Below are positions 42,802 to 51,286 of a stretch of DNA of 64,000 bases, in pieces (positions within the stretch are counted from its first letter, which is position 1; every line of letters starts with the position of its first letter). The stretch lies in NCBI GenBank assembly GCA_046732855.1, contig JBKPNX010000068.1:12284-76283 (forward strand), written 5' to 3'. The stretch is from JBKPNX01 sp046732855. Its GTDB lineage: Bacteria; Pseudomonadota; Alphaproteobacteria; Geminicoccales; Geminicoccaceae. A model generated the notes under the pieces. That model had not been told where the DNA came from. It did not search any database and saw only the letters and a program-made list of their open reading frames with translations. A program made the translations under genes and the position numbers.

Positions 42802-43718
42802 GCGGCCGCCTCCAGACCTTGGATGGGACGGCCGATGCGGTGGATCTCCCACTCGAGCGCGATGCCGCTTTTGGCGAGCACGCGCGCGCGCACCATCTCG
42901 CCCAGCTCCTCCAGCTCCGCGGCGCTGGCGTCGCCGGTGTTGATCAGGAAATTGCAGTGCTTGTCCGAGACCACAGCCTTGCCGTGGCGCAGCCCGCGAC
43001 AGCCGGCGGCATCGATCAGCTGCCACGCGCGCTGTCCCGGCGGGTTCTTGAAGGTGCTGCCGCCGGTCGCCACGTGCATCGGCTGGTTTGCCTCCCGCTC
43101 GGCCTTGATCGCCATCATCCGCGTGCGGATCGCGTTCTCGTCGCCCGGTACGCCGCGCAGCACCGCGCCGGTCGCGATCCAGCCTTCGGGCAGCGCGGAA
43201 TGGCGATAACTGAAGCCGAGCTCGGCCACGCCGAGCTCGTGGCGCCCGCCGGCCGGATCGAGCGCGATGACCCGCTCGACCACCTCGGCGGTCTCCCCGC
43301 CGAACGCGCCCGCGTTCATGCGCACCGCGCCGCCCAACGTGCCGGGAATCCCGATGAAGAACTCGAGCCCGGACAGGCCCGCGCGCTGCGCGGCGATCGC
43401 GATCATGCGATCGGTCGCGCCGGCGCCGACGGTGAGGCGGTCGCCGGCGACCTCGATCTCGGCGAGCGGCCCCGCCAGCCTGACCACGACGCCATCCAGC
43501 CCGCCGTCGCGCACCAAAAGATTGGACGCCACGCCGATCGGAGTGACCGGCAGGCCGCGCGGCCTGGCCTTGAGGAACGCGGTGAGGTCGTCCAGATCAG
43601 CCGGCTGGAAGATCGCCTCGGCCGGTCCGCCGACGCGCAGCCAGGTACGCGGCGCGAGCGGGACCTGCGTACGCAGGCGGCCGCGCACCGGCGGCAGGTC
43701 GGCCGCGATGTCGCTCAC
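42798..43718 (-). CDS. murB: UDP-N-acetylenolpyruvoylglucosamine reductase
   Basis: This FAD enzyme reduces the enolpyruvyl group to form UDP-MurNAc. The 306-residue protein shows the FAD-binding segment GVASNLLVRDGGLDGVVVRL, GIPGTLGGAVRMNAGAFGGE, and the catalytic Ser region GGSTFKNPPGQRAWQLID. HCNFLINTGDASAAE and the terminal catalytic Glu region ALEWEIHRIG complete it. It is the type IIa/short form typical of alphaproteobacteria. The GTG start overlaps the murC stop as GTGA, with GGGGAGAA upstream. Confidence 0.96.
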   Translation of the reverse strand: MSDIAADLPPVRGRLRTQVPLAPRTWLRVGGPAEAIFQPADLDDLTAFLKARPRGLPVTPIGVASNLLVRDGGLDGVVVRLAGPLAEIEVAGDRLTVGAGATDRMIAIAAQRAGLSGLEFFIGIPGTLGGAVRMNAGAFGGETAEVVERVIALDPAGGRHELGVAELGFSYRHSALPEGWIATGAVLRGVPGDENAIRTRMMAIKAEREANQPMHVATGGSTFKNPPGQRAWQLIDAAGCRGLRHGKAVVSDKHCNFLINTGDASAAELEELGEMVRARVLAKSGIALEWEIHRIGRPIQGLEAAA

Positions 43719-45139
43719 GCCGCGTTCTCCCCGAGGAGCGCGCGCAGCTGAGCGGGCAGGGCGTTGGCCCAGGCGGTGATGTTGCCCGCGCCCAGGCAGA
43801 CCACGAGGTCGCCCGGTCGGGCGATCTCCACCACGAGGTCGGGCAGCCGCTCGGGGCCGTCCAGCGAGCGCACGTCGCGATGGCCGTGGCGGCGCACCCC
43901 TTCCACGAGGGCGTCGCGGTCGACCCCTTCGATCGGGGCTTCGCCGGCGGCATAGACGGGGGCTACGAGCACGCAGTCGGCGTCATTGAACGCGGTGCAG
44001 AACTCCTCGAACAGCGCCGCGAGCCTGGTGTAGCGGTGCGGCTGCACCACCGCGATCACGCGGCCGCCGTAAGACTGCCGGGCGGTCGCGAGCACGGCGC
44101 GGATCTCGACCGGGTGGTGACCATAATCGTCGATCACGGTGATGCCGCCCGCCGTGCCGGTGCGCGTGAAGCGCCGCTTGACGCCGCCGAAATTGGCCAG
44201 CGCGCGGCGCAGCACGTCGTCGGAGATCGCGAGCTCGCGCGCCACCGCGATCGCGGCGAGCGCATTTTGCACGTTGTGCCGGCCGAGCATCGACAGGCGC
44301 AGGCGCTCGATGCGGTGGCTGACCAGACCGCTCATCCGGTCGCGCAGCTCGACGTCGAACTCGGCGCCCCGCAGGTCGAAGCTCGGATCGAGCGCGCGCA
44401 CGTCCGCCTGCGGGCTGAACCCGTACGAGATCAGCCGCCGGTCGGTGATCCGGCCGAACAGCGCCTGCACCTCGGGATGGTCGATGCAGAGCGTGGCGAA
44501 GCCGTAGAACGGGATGTTCTCGACGAAGGTCTGGAACGCGGCGCGCACCGCCTCGAACTGGCCGTAGAACTCCATGTGCTCCGGGTCGATGTTGGTCACC
44601 ACCACGGCGCTCGCCGGCAGGCGCACGAACGTGCCGTCGGATTCGTCCGCCTCGACCACCATCCAGTCGCCTTTGCCATGGCGCGCGTTGGTGCCGTAGG
44701 CATTGATGATGCCGCCGTTGATCACGGTCGGATCGAGCTTGGCCGCGTCGAGCAGCGCGGCAATGAGCGACGTGGTGGTGGTCTTGCCGTGGGTGCCGGC
44801 GACCGCGATCGCCCACTTCAGGCGCATCAGCTCGCCGAGCATCTCGGCGCGGCGCACCACCGGCACGCGCGCGCCGCGCGCCGCCTCGATCTCGGGATTG
44901 TCCGGCTTGATCGCCGAGGACATCACGACCACGCCGCACTCGCCGAGATTGGCGGCGCGATGGCCGATCGCCACCGGGATGCCGAGGCGGCGCAGGCGCT
45001 CGGTGTTGGCATTCTCGGCGACGTCCGAGCCCTGCACACGATGGCCGAGATTGTGCAGCACCTCAGCGATGCCGCTCATGCCGATGCCGCCGATCCCGAC
45101 GAAGTGAATGCCGCCCGCATCGAACGGCAGCGTCCTCAT
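43715..45139 (-). CDS. murC: UDP-N-acetylmuramate--L-alanine ligase
   Basis: It adds L-Ala to UDP-MurNAc. The 474-residue Mur ligase has the UDP-binding Rossmann motif HFVGIGGIGMSGIAEVL, the ATP-loop AGTHGKTTTTSLIAALL, the central block EADESDGTF, VVVTNIDPEHMEFYG, and the C-terminal VIDDYGHHPVEIRAVL. The THGKT form of the P-loop distinguishes MurC/Mpl from MurD-F. The ATG forms an ATGA overlap with the murG stop, with GGAGG upstream. Confidence 0.97.
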   Translation of the reverse strand: MRTLPFDAGGIHFVGIGGIGMSGIAEVLHNLGHRVQGSDVAENANTERLRRLGIPVAIGHRAANLGECGVVVMSSAIKPDNPEIEAARGARVPVVRRAEMLGELMRLKWAIAVAGTHGKTTTTSLIAALLDAAKLDPTVINGGIINAYGTNARHGKGDWMVVEADESDGTFVRLPASAVVVTNIDPEHMEFYGQFEAVRAAFQTFVENIPFYGFATLCIDHPEVQALFGRITDRRLISYGFSPQADVRALDPSFDLRGAEFDVELRDRMSGLVSHRIERLRLSMLGRHNVQNALAAIAVARELAISDDVLRRALANFGGVKRRFTRTGTAGGITVIDDYGHHPVEIRAVLATARQSYGGRVIAVVQPHRYTRLAALFEEFCTAFNDADCVLVAPVYAAGEAPIEGVDRDALVEGVRRHGHRDVRSLDGPERLPDLVVEIARPGDLVVCLGAGNITAWANALPAQLRALLGENAA

Positions 45140-46254
45140 GCCAGAGCCTCCATGTGCGTCTTGACCGCCGCCGGCGAGACGAGCGACTGCACCGCATCGG
45201 CCAGCGCACTCGCCGAATCGGTGCGTCCCAGCGCCGCGGCCCGGGCCGCAAGGCCGACGAGCTCCTGCGGCTGGTCGAGCGCGCTGCGCAGCTTGGCGGC
45301 GAGCGCCTCGGCATCGAGCTTCGTTTCCTCGATTAGCCAGCAGGCGCCGGCGCGGCTGACCGCCTCGGCATTGGCGCTCTGGTGGTCCTCGGCGGCGAAG
45401 CGGTAGGGCACCAGCAGGGCCGGACGGCCGAGCGCCAGCAGCTCGGCGACGCTGGACGCGCCGGCCCGGGACACGATCAGATGGCTCGCGGTCATGCGCT
45501 CGGGTAGATCGTCGAAAAACGGCGCAAGCTCCGCCTCGAAGCCGAGGCCGGCATAGGCGCTGGCCACCCGCTGCAGGTCTTCGGGGCGGCACTGCTGAGT
45601 GAGCGCGAGCCGCGCCCGCTCCGCTCTGCTCAGGCGGGCGATCGCCGCCGGCACGACCTCGCTGAACAGCCGGGCACCCTGGCTGCCCCCGACAACGAGC
45701 ACCCGCAGGGGCTGCTCGGCGACCGGTGCTTGGTAGGGGCAATCGCGCAGCGCCGCGACCTGGGCCCGCACCGGATTGCCGGTGACCACCTGGCGAGCGG
45801 CCGGCACGGCCTCGGCGCCGCGCGTCGCGGCGAAAGTCAACGCCAGCCGGGCGGCGCGCCGCGCGATCATCCGATTCGCTCGGCCGAGCACCGCGTTCTG
45901 CTCGTGCACCAGGAGGGGAATGCGCAGCGTCGCGGCGGCAAGACCAATCGGCACCGCGGCGTACCCGCCGAACGCGGCGACTGCGCTCGGCCGGGCGCCG
46001 TGCAGGAACCGCAGACTCTGAGCGAACCCGATCGTCAGCCGGCCAAGACCGCCAAGGCGCGCGCGCCAGCGCCCGATCGGGCTCGCCGCCTGAATCAGGC
46101 GATGCTCGATTCCCGGCCTGAGATAGCGCGCGCCGCGGGCGTCGCAGGCGATCACCACGGGCTGACCGCGCGCGCGCAGCTCCGCGGCCAGGCTCAGCGC
46201 TGGGAACATGTGGCCGCCGGTGCCGCCGGCCGCGATCACCACGGGCCGGCTCAC
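45136..46254 (-). CDS. murG: UDP-GlcNAc:lipid I GlcNAc transferase
   Basis: This peripheral inner-membrane glycosyltransferase makes lipid II. The GT-B fold protein has 372 residues. The N-terminal glycine loop is VVIAAGGTGGHMFPALSLA, the acceptor-side loops FGGYAAVPIGLAA and HEQNAVLGRANR, and the donor-binding C-domain has VVGGSQGARLFSE and ASHLIVSRAGASSVAELLAL, then PALLVPYRFAAEDHQSANA. The start is a GTG overlapping the ftsW stop as GTGA. The open frame upstream is a continuation through ftsW and is not translated. Confidence 0.97.
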   Translation of the reverse strand: MSRPVVIAAGGTGGHMFPALSLAAELRARGQPVVIACDARGARYLRPGIEHRLIQAASPIGRWRARLGGLGRLTIGFAQSLRFLHGARPSAVAAFGGYAAVPIGLAAATLRIPLLVHEQNAVLGRANRMIARRAARLALTFAATRGAEAVPAARQVVTGNPVRAQVAALRDCPYQAPVAEQPLRVLVVGGSQGARLFSEVVPAAIARLSRAERARLALTQQCRPEDLQRVASAYAGLGFEAELAPFFDDLPERMTASHLIVSRAGASSVAELLALGRPALLVPYRFAAEDHQSANAEAVSRAGACWLIEETKLDAEALAAKLRSALDQPQELVGLAARAAALGRTDSASALADAVQSLVSPAAVKTHMEALA

Positions 46255-47366
46255 AGCGGCACCTCGGCGCTCGGCCGGCGACGGGTCAGGGCCAGGAACA
46301 GCCCCATGCCCAAGGCGAGAGCGCACAGCGACGAGCCGCCGTAGCTGATGAACGGCAGGGTCATGCCGGTCGCCGGCAACACGCTGAGATTGACCCCGAT
46401 GTTGCCAATCGCCTGCAGGCCGAAGTGCGCGAGCAGCCCGCTCGCGGCGAGCAGGGTGAACCGATCGGCCACCAGTTCGGTGCGCTGCAGCCCGCGCAGG
46501 GTGACGAAGCCGAACAGGCCGAGCAGCGCGACGCAGGCGATCAGCCCGAACTCCTCGGCGATCACCGCGAACACAAAATCGCTGTGCGCGTCCGGCAACA
46601 GATACTTGACGCGCCCCTCGCCGGGGCCGCTGCCGAACCAGGCGGCGCCGCGCACCGCCTCGAGCGCGTGGCTGACCTGGTAGTGATCGCCCGAGGCGGG
46701 ATCGATGAACCGGTCGATCCGCTCGGCGACGTGTGGAAAGAAGTGATAGGCCTGCCACGCGCCAGCGAGACCGAGCGCGAGCAGCCCGGACACCATCATC
46801 CAGGGCAGCCCGGCGAGGAACAGCTGGATCGCGAACAGCGTTCCGACCATCAGAGCCATGCCGACGTTCGGCTGCGCCAGGAGCAGGATCATGACCAGCC
46901 CGGTCAACAGCGCGCCCGGCGCCAGATTGGCCAAGCCCGGCGCCCGCGCCAGCAAGCCGGCTACGACCACCACGAGCGCCGGCTTCGCGAATTCCCCCGG
47001 CTGCAACACCAGACCGCCGATCGGCAGCCAGCGCCGCGCGCCGTTGGTTTCCGACCCGATCAGCAGGGTGAGAACGAGCATTACCAGCGAAACCGCCAGC
47101 AATCCGATCGCGAGCCGGTGAACGCCTTTGGGCGACAGCAACGAGGCGCCGAACAGCAACAGCGCCGCCGGCATCAAGAACAGGACGTGACGAGCGACGA
47201 AGTGTAGAGGCGGCAGTCCCAGGCGTGTGGCCGCCGGCGGGCTGGACGCGAGGACGAAGACCAGACCGCTCAGCGCGAGCAGGCCGAGGCCCGCGAGCAA
47301 ACCGTGATCGACGGTCCACCACCATCTGGCCAGCAGCCCGCGCTCGGTGCGGCTGACGCGGATCAC
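46251..47366 (-). CDS. ftsW: Divisome SEDS glycosyltransferase FtsW
   Basis: It polymerises septal peptidoglycan glycan strands with FtsI. The 371-residue protein has about ten transmembrane segments. Landmarks are GARRWLPIGGLVLQPGEFAK, LLLAQPNVGMALMVG (with the catalytic-Asp position read here as Asn: AQPN, a deviation from AQPD), and the C-terminal GMTLPFISYGGSSLCALALGMG. The start is GTG, overlapping the murD stop as GTGA. The E-A-K segment after GEF is intact. Confidence 0.95.
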   Translation of the reverse strand: MIRVSRTERGLLARWWWTVDHGLLAGLGLLALSGLVFVLASSPPAATRLGLPPLHFVARHVLFLMPAALLLFGASLLSPKGVHRLAIGLLAVSLVMLVLTLLIGSETNGARRWLPIGGLVLQPGEFAKPALVVVVAGLLARAPGLANLAPGALLTGLVMILLLAQPNVGMALMVGTLFAIQLFLAGLPWMMVSGLLALGLAGAWQAYHFFPHVAERIDRFIDPASGDHYQVSHALEAVRGAAWFGSGPGEGRVKYLLPDAHSDFVFAVIAEEFGLIACVALLGLFGFVTLRGLQRTELVADRFTLLAASGLLAHFGLQAIGNIGVNLSVLPATGMTLPFISYGGSSLCALALGMGLFLALTRRRPSAEVPL

Positions 47367-48766
47367 GAGATGGCACTCGCAGCCGTCGGGCTGCGCAGGA
47401 GTTCCCCGACGAGCCGCTTGAACGTCTCACCCCGCTCTTCGAAATCGCGGAACTGGTCGAACGAGGCGCATGCCGGCGCGAGGAGGACGACGGCGCCGCC
47501 GGCCAGGTCCGCCCAGGCCGCATTGGCCGCGTGGCGGACGGCGCTGGCCAGATCGCCGCTCTGGGTGTACGGGACGCGGCCCGCAAGCGCGTGGCCGAAG
47601 CTCTCGGCCGCCTCGCCGATCAGGAAGGCATGGCGCACCCGATCGAGCCACGGCAGGACCGCGTCGAGCCCGCCGTCCTTGGGCCGTCCGCCGGCGATCC
47701 AGTAGATGCGATCGAAACTGGCGAGGGCCCGGGCCGCCGCGTCCGCGTTGGTCGCCTTGCTGTCGTTGACGAACTGCACGCCATCGAGCGTGGCGACGCG
47801 TTCGAGGCGGTGCGCCAAGCCCTCGAACCGAGGCAACCCGGCGCCGCTCGCCGCGGGCTCGAGGCCAAGCGCCCGTACCGCGCCATAGGCGGCCGCGGCA
47901 TTCTGCCAGTTGTGGGCGCCACGCAAGCTGGCGATCGGGCGCAGATCGCTGATCGGGCGCGCGGGTCCATCCATGGCATCGAACAGCCGGCCCTCGATCA
48001 CATAGACGCCCCACTCCAGCGCGCGCCCGACTGCGATCGGCAGCACACGCTGCTGCGCTTGGTCGATCAGTTCCCGATGCAACGCGCGGCCATGGTCGTC
48101 ATCGACCCCGAGCACGGCCCAGTCGCTCGCGCTTTGGTTGCGCAAAATGCGGCGCTTGGCGCGCGCATAGCCGGCCAGGCTGCCATGTCGTTCGAGGTGG
48201 TCTGGGCTCACGTTCAGAATTACCGCCACAGCGCAACGCAGGTGCTCGGTCAGCTCGAGCTGGTACGAGGACAGCTCCAACACATAGATGTCGTCGACAG
48301 GTTTAGGCCATAGATCTAGTACCGGCAAGCCAATATTACCGCCCAGTTGCACACCGCGGCCGGCGCTGCGCAGCAGATGGCCGATCAGGGCGGTGGTGGT
48401 GGACTTCCCGTTCGTGCCCGTGATGCCGACGATCCGTCGCTGGGGCTGGTTTTCAACCAGCAGCTCCACGTCTCCGACGACCGCTACGCCGTGTGCGCGC
48501 GCCGCGCGAACCAGCGGGTGCGGCTCCGGATGGGTGAGCGGCACGCCGGGGCTCAGCACCAGGCGATCGACGCGGTCCCAGTCGCCGGCTTCGAGGTCGA
48601 CGATCGGAATGCCGCTCGCGGCCGCCTCGCGGCGGCGCTCCGGATCGTCGTCCCAGGCCAAGACGCGTGCCCCGCTCGCGGTCAACGCGCGGCAGACCGA
48701 GCGACCGGTACGGCTCAGACCGAGCACGGCCGCGGTCTTGTCCGCCATCGAGGCAAGGTCGATCAC
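47363..48766 (-). CDS. murD: UDP-N-acetylmuramoylalanine--D-glutamate ligase
   Basis: It adds D-Glu to UDP-MurNAc-L-Ala. The 467-residue Mur ligase has N-terminal AAVLGLSRTGRSVCRALTAS, SPGVPLTHPEPHPLVRAAR, P-loop GITGTNGKSTTTALIGHLL, GGNIGLPVLD, and the block ELSSYQLELTEHL, followed by LNVSPDHLERHG and NDSKATNADAAARAL. GTG 48766 gives an N-terminus MIDLASMADK of the usual style and lies 5 bp after the mraY stop. An ATG six codons later is also possible; neither has a clear ribosome-binding site. Confidence 0.96.
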   Translation of the reverse strand: MIDLASMADKTAAVLGLSRTGRSVCRALTASGARVLAWDDDPERRREAAASGIPIVDLEAGDWDRVDRLVLSPGVPLTHPEPHPLVRAARAHGVAVVGDVELLVENQPQRRIVGITGTNGKSTTTALIGHLLRSAGRGVQLGGNIGLPVLDLWPKPVDDIYVLELSSYQLELTEHLRCAVAVILNVSPDHLERHGSLAGYARAKRRILRNQSASDWAVLGVDDDHGRALHRELIDQAQQRVLPIAVGRALEWGVYVIEGRLFDAMDGPARPISDLRPIASLRGAHNWQNAAAAYGAVRALGLEPAASGAGLPRFEGLAHRLERVATLDGVQFVNDSKATNADAAARALASFDRIYWIAGGRPKDGGLDAVLPWLDRVRHAFLIGEAAESFGHALAGRVPYTQSGDLASAVRHAANAAWADLAGGAVVLLAPACASFDQFRDFEERGETFKRLVGELLRSPTAASAIS

Positions 48767-48771
48767 GGTCG

Positions 48772-49860
48772 CTACCGCAGCTTGAGGGTCGACAGGCCGA
48801 TCAGGGCCAGGACTAGCGCGATGATCCAGAACCGAATGACGATGGTCGGCTCCTCCCAGCCCTTCTGCTCGAAGTGGTGATGCAAGGGCGCCATCTTGAA
48901 CACGCGTTTGCCGGTGAGCTTGAACGAGGCGACCTGAACGATCACTGAAATGGTCTCGAGCACGAACAGACCCCCGACCACGAGCAGCACCAGTTCGTGC
49001 TTGGTGATCACCGCGACCGCGCCGAGCGCCCCGCCTGAGGCCAGCGAGCCAGTGTCGCCCATGAACACCATGGCCGGCGGAGCATTGAACCACAGAAAGC
49101 CGAGCGAGGCGCCGACCAGGGCCCCGCAAAACACCGCCAGCTCCCCGGTGCCCGGCACGAACGGTATGCCGAGGTACTCGGCGAAGATCGCATTTCCGAC
49201 CAGATACGCGATCAGGGCGTAGCAGGAGGCGACGATCATGGTCGGCACGATCGCCAGGCCGTCGAGGCCGTCGGTCAGATTGACCGCGTTCGAGGCGCCG
49301 ATCATGACCAGCATGGCAAACGGGAAGAACAGCAACCCGAGCGGGACCACGACGTCCTTGAAGAACGGCAGCGCCAGCCCGGTGGCGAGCGGGTGCTGGG
49401 TCAACGCGGCGATCCACCCTGCGGCCATCAGCGCGACCAGCGCCTGGCCGAGCAGCTTGGTCCGGCTGCGCAGGCCGCCGCTCGAGCGGCGCGTCACCTT
49501 GAGGTAGTCATCAGCCAGCCCGATGATGCCGAAGCCGAGCGTGATCAGCAGCACGACCCAGACGTAGCCGTTGGTCAGATCGGCCCACAGCAAGGTGGCG
49601 AGCGTCAGCGCAAGCAAGATCAGAGTGCCGCCCATGGTCGGCGTGCCCTGCTTGCGTAGCAGGTGCGACGCCGGGCCATCGTTACGGATCGGCTGGCCGT
49701 TGCCCTGGCGCACCCGCAGCCAGCGGATCAGCGACGGGCCGGCCACGAAGCTGACGATCAGCGCCGTGAGCACCGCGCCCCCGGTTCGGAAGGTCAGGTA
49801 GCGGAACAGATTGAACAGGCCGAACTGGTCGGCGAGCGGATAGAGCAGGTTGAACAGCAC
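48772..49860 (-). CDS. mraY: Phospho-N-acetylmuramoyl-pentapeptide transferase
   Basis: This polytopic inner-membrane enzyme transfers phospho-MurNAc-pentapeptide to undecaprenyl phosphate to make lipid I. The 362-residue protein has about ten transmembrane helices. Active-site blocks are HLLRKQGTPTMGGTLIL, GLADDYLKV (catalytic Asp pair), NAVNLTDGLDGLAI and FMGDTGSLASGG. The C-terminal loop MAPLHHHFEQKGW carries the HHH motif. The start is GTG 49860. The murF stop lies 4 bp upstream. Confidence 0.97.
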   Translation of the reverse strand: MLFNLLYPLADQFGLFNLFRYLTFRTGGAVLTALIVSFVAGPSLIRWLRVRQGNGQPIRNDGPASHLLRKQGTPTMGGTLILLALTLATLLWADLTNGYVWVVLLITLGFGIIGLADDYLKVTRRSSGGLRSRTKLLGQALVALMAAGWIAALTQHPLATGLALPFFKDVVVPLGLLFFPFAMLVMIGASNAVNLTDGLDGLAIVPTMIVASCYALIAYLVGNAIFAEYLGIPFVPGTGELAVFCGALVGASLGFLWFNAPPAMVFMGDTGSLASGGALGAVAVITKHELVLLVVGGLFVLETISVIVQVASFKLTGKRVFKMAPLHHHFEQKGWEEPTIVIRFWIIALVLALIGLSTLKLR

Positions 49861-49864
49861 CGGC

Positions 49865-51286
49865 CTACCTCCTCCGCCCGGCGACGCGGCGCGTGGGCCC
49901 GGCCGGCTCGGCCCACGTCAGCAGCGCCTCGACGATGTGGCCCATGCGCATGCCGAGCGAGCCCTTGACCAGCAACGTGTCGCCCGGCCGCAGCTCGGCT
50001 TCCAGGAGCGGCACCAGTTCCGCCGCGTCGCCGACGTGCGCGCCGCACCTTGCCGACGGCAGGGCGTCGTGCAGATGACGCATCGCCGGGCCGGCGGTGT
50101 ACACCTTGTCGATGCCTGCGGCGGCGATCGGCGAGGCGAGGTCCGCGTGCAGCCTCGGCGCGTGGTCGCCGAGCTCGAGCATGTCGCCGAGCGCAGCGAG
50201 CTTGCGCCCGGCGGCGCTGGCCAACACGGCGAACGCCGCGCGCACTGACGCCGGGTTGGCGTTGTAGCTGTCGTCGATCAGGGTGATCGCGCCACCGGGC
50301 ACGGCGAGGCGGTGCTGCCGGCCGCGGCCGGCCGGGGCTCTGAACTCCGCCAAAGCGCGCGCGGCTGCTTCGGGATCGGCGCCGAGCGCGGCGGCGCAGG
50401 CGATCACGCCGAGCGCATTGCTCACCCAGTGCCGGCCGGGTGCGCCGATGCGGAACGCGATCTGGCGGCCCTCCAGGGTCATCACCACGTTGCTGCCCGT
50501 ACTGTCCAGTTGCGCGTCCCTGAGACGCGCCGCGGCTCCCACAGTCGCGCCAAACCCGATCACGCGCGCACAGCCAGCCGCCTCGGCTAGCGTCCGCAGA
50601 CGGGCATAGTGCGGATTGTCGGCATTCAGGATCGCCACGCCGCCCGGCTCGACCCCCTGGAAGATCTCGCCCTTGGCGTCTGCAATCGCTTCGACCGAGG
50701 TGAAGAACCCGAGATGGGCTGCCTCGACCGTGGTGATCATGGCGACGTGCGGCCGGACCAGCCGGGTGAGCGCCGCGATCTCGCCGGGCGCATTCATGCC
50801 GAGCTCGTAGATGCCGTAGACCGTGTCGCGCGGCGCCCGGGCGAGACTGAGCGGGACGCCCCAGTGATTGTTGTGGCTCGCCGCGCTGGCGTGGGTCGGC
50901 GCCTGCGCCGCGAGCGCGAGGCGCAAGGCTTCCTTGGTGCCGGTCTTGCCGACGCTGCCGGTGAGCGCCGCGATCCGTGCCCTGGTGCGCCGCCGCGCCG
51001 CGCGCCCGAGCGCGGTGAGCGCCACCATGGTGTCGCCGACCACGACCAGGGACGCCTGCCCGCTCAGGTCGGCCGGCACCCGATCGACCAGCGCCGCGGC
51101 GCCGCGCGCCAGCGCGTCCCGAACGAAGGCGTGGCCGTCATGGTTGGGGCCGCGCAGGGCAATGAACAGCTCGCCCGGCCGGACGGTGCGCGAGTCGATC
51201 GACAGGCCGGCCACCGCCCAGTCCCCGCGTGCGTTGCCGCCCGTCGCCGCGGCGATCTCGCCGGCGCGCCACAGCTCCTCGGTCAT
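49865..51286 (-). CDS. murF: UDP-MurNAc-tripeptide--D-Ala-D-Ala ligase
   Basis: It adds the D-Ala-D-Ala dipeptide to the muramyl tripeptide. The 473-residue protein has DSRTVRPGELFIALRGPNHD, P-loop ALTGSVGKTGTKEALRLAL (the TGSxGKT form diagnostic of MurF), HNNHWGVPLSLARAP, ELGMNAPGEIAALTRLVRP, and IDDSYNANPASVRAAF with LGDMLELG. The ATG forms an ATGA overlap with the murE stop. The C-terminal tail ends in a basic RRVAGRRR. Confidence 0.97.
   Translation of the reverse strand: MTEELWRAGEIAAATGGNARGDWAVAGLSIDSRTVRPGELFIALRGPNHDGHAFVRDALARGAAALVDRVPADLSGQASLVVVGDTMVALTALGRAARRRTRARIAALTGSVGKTGTKEALRLALAAQAPTHASAASHNNHWGVPLSLARAPRDTVYGIYELGMNAPGEIAALTRLVRPHVAMITTVEAAHLGFFTSVEAIADAKGEIFQGVEPGGVAILNADNPHYARLRTLAEAAGCARVIGFGATVGAAARLRDAQLDSTGSNVVMTLEGRQIAFRIGAPGRHWVSNALGVIACAAALGADPEAAARALAEFRAPAGRGRQHRLAVPGGAITLIDDSYNANPASVRAAFAVLASAAGRKLAALGDMLELGDHAPRLHADLASPIAAAGIDKVYTAGPAMRHLHDALPSARCGAHVGDAAELVPLLEAELRPGDTLLVKGSLGMRMGHIVEALLTWAEPAGPTRRVAGRRR

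Noticed and set aside
45136..47586. 816-residue frame spanning murG and ftsW
   Set aside because: Only the murG part has family motifs; upstream is an out-of-frame reading of ftsW, and a GTG start at 46254 fits the operon's overlap pattern.
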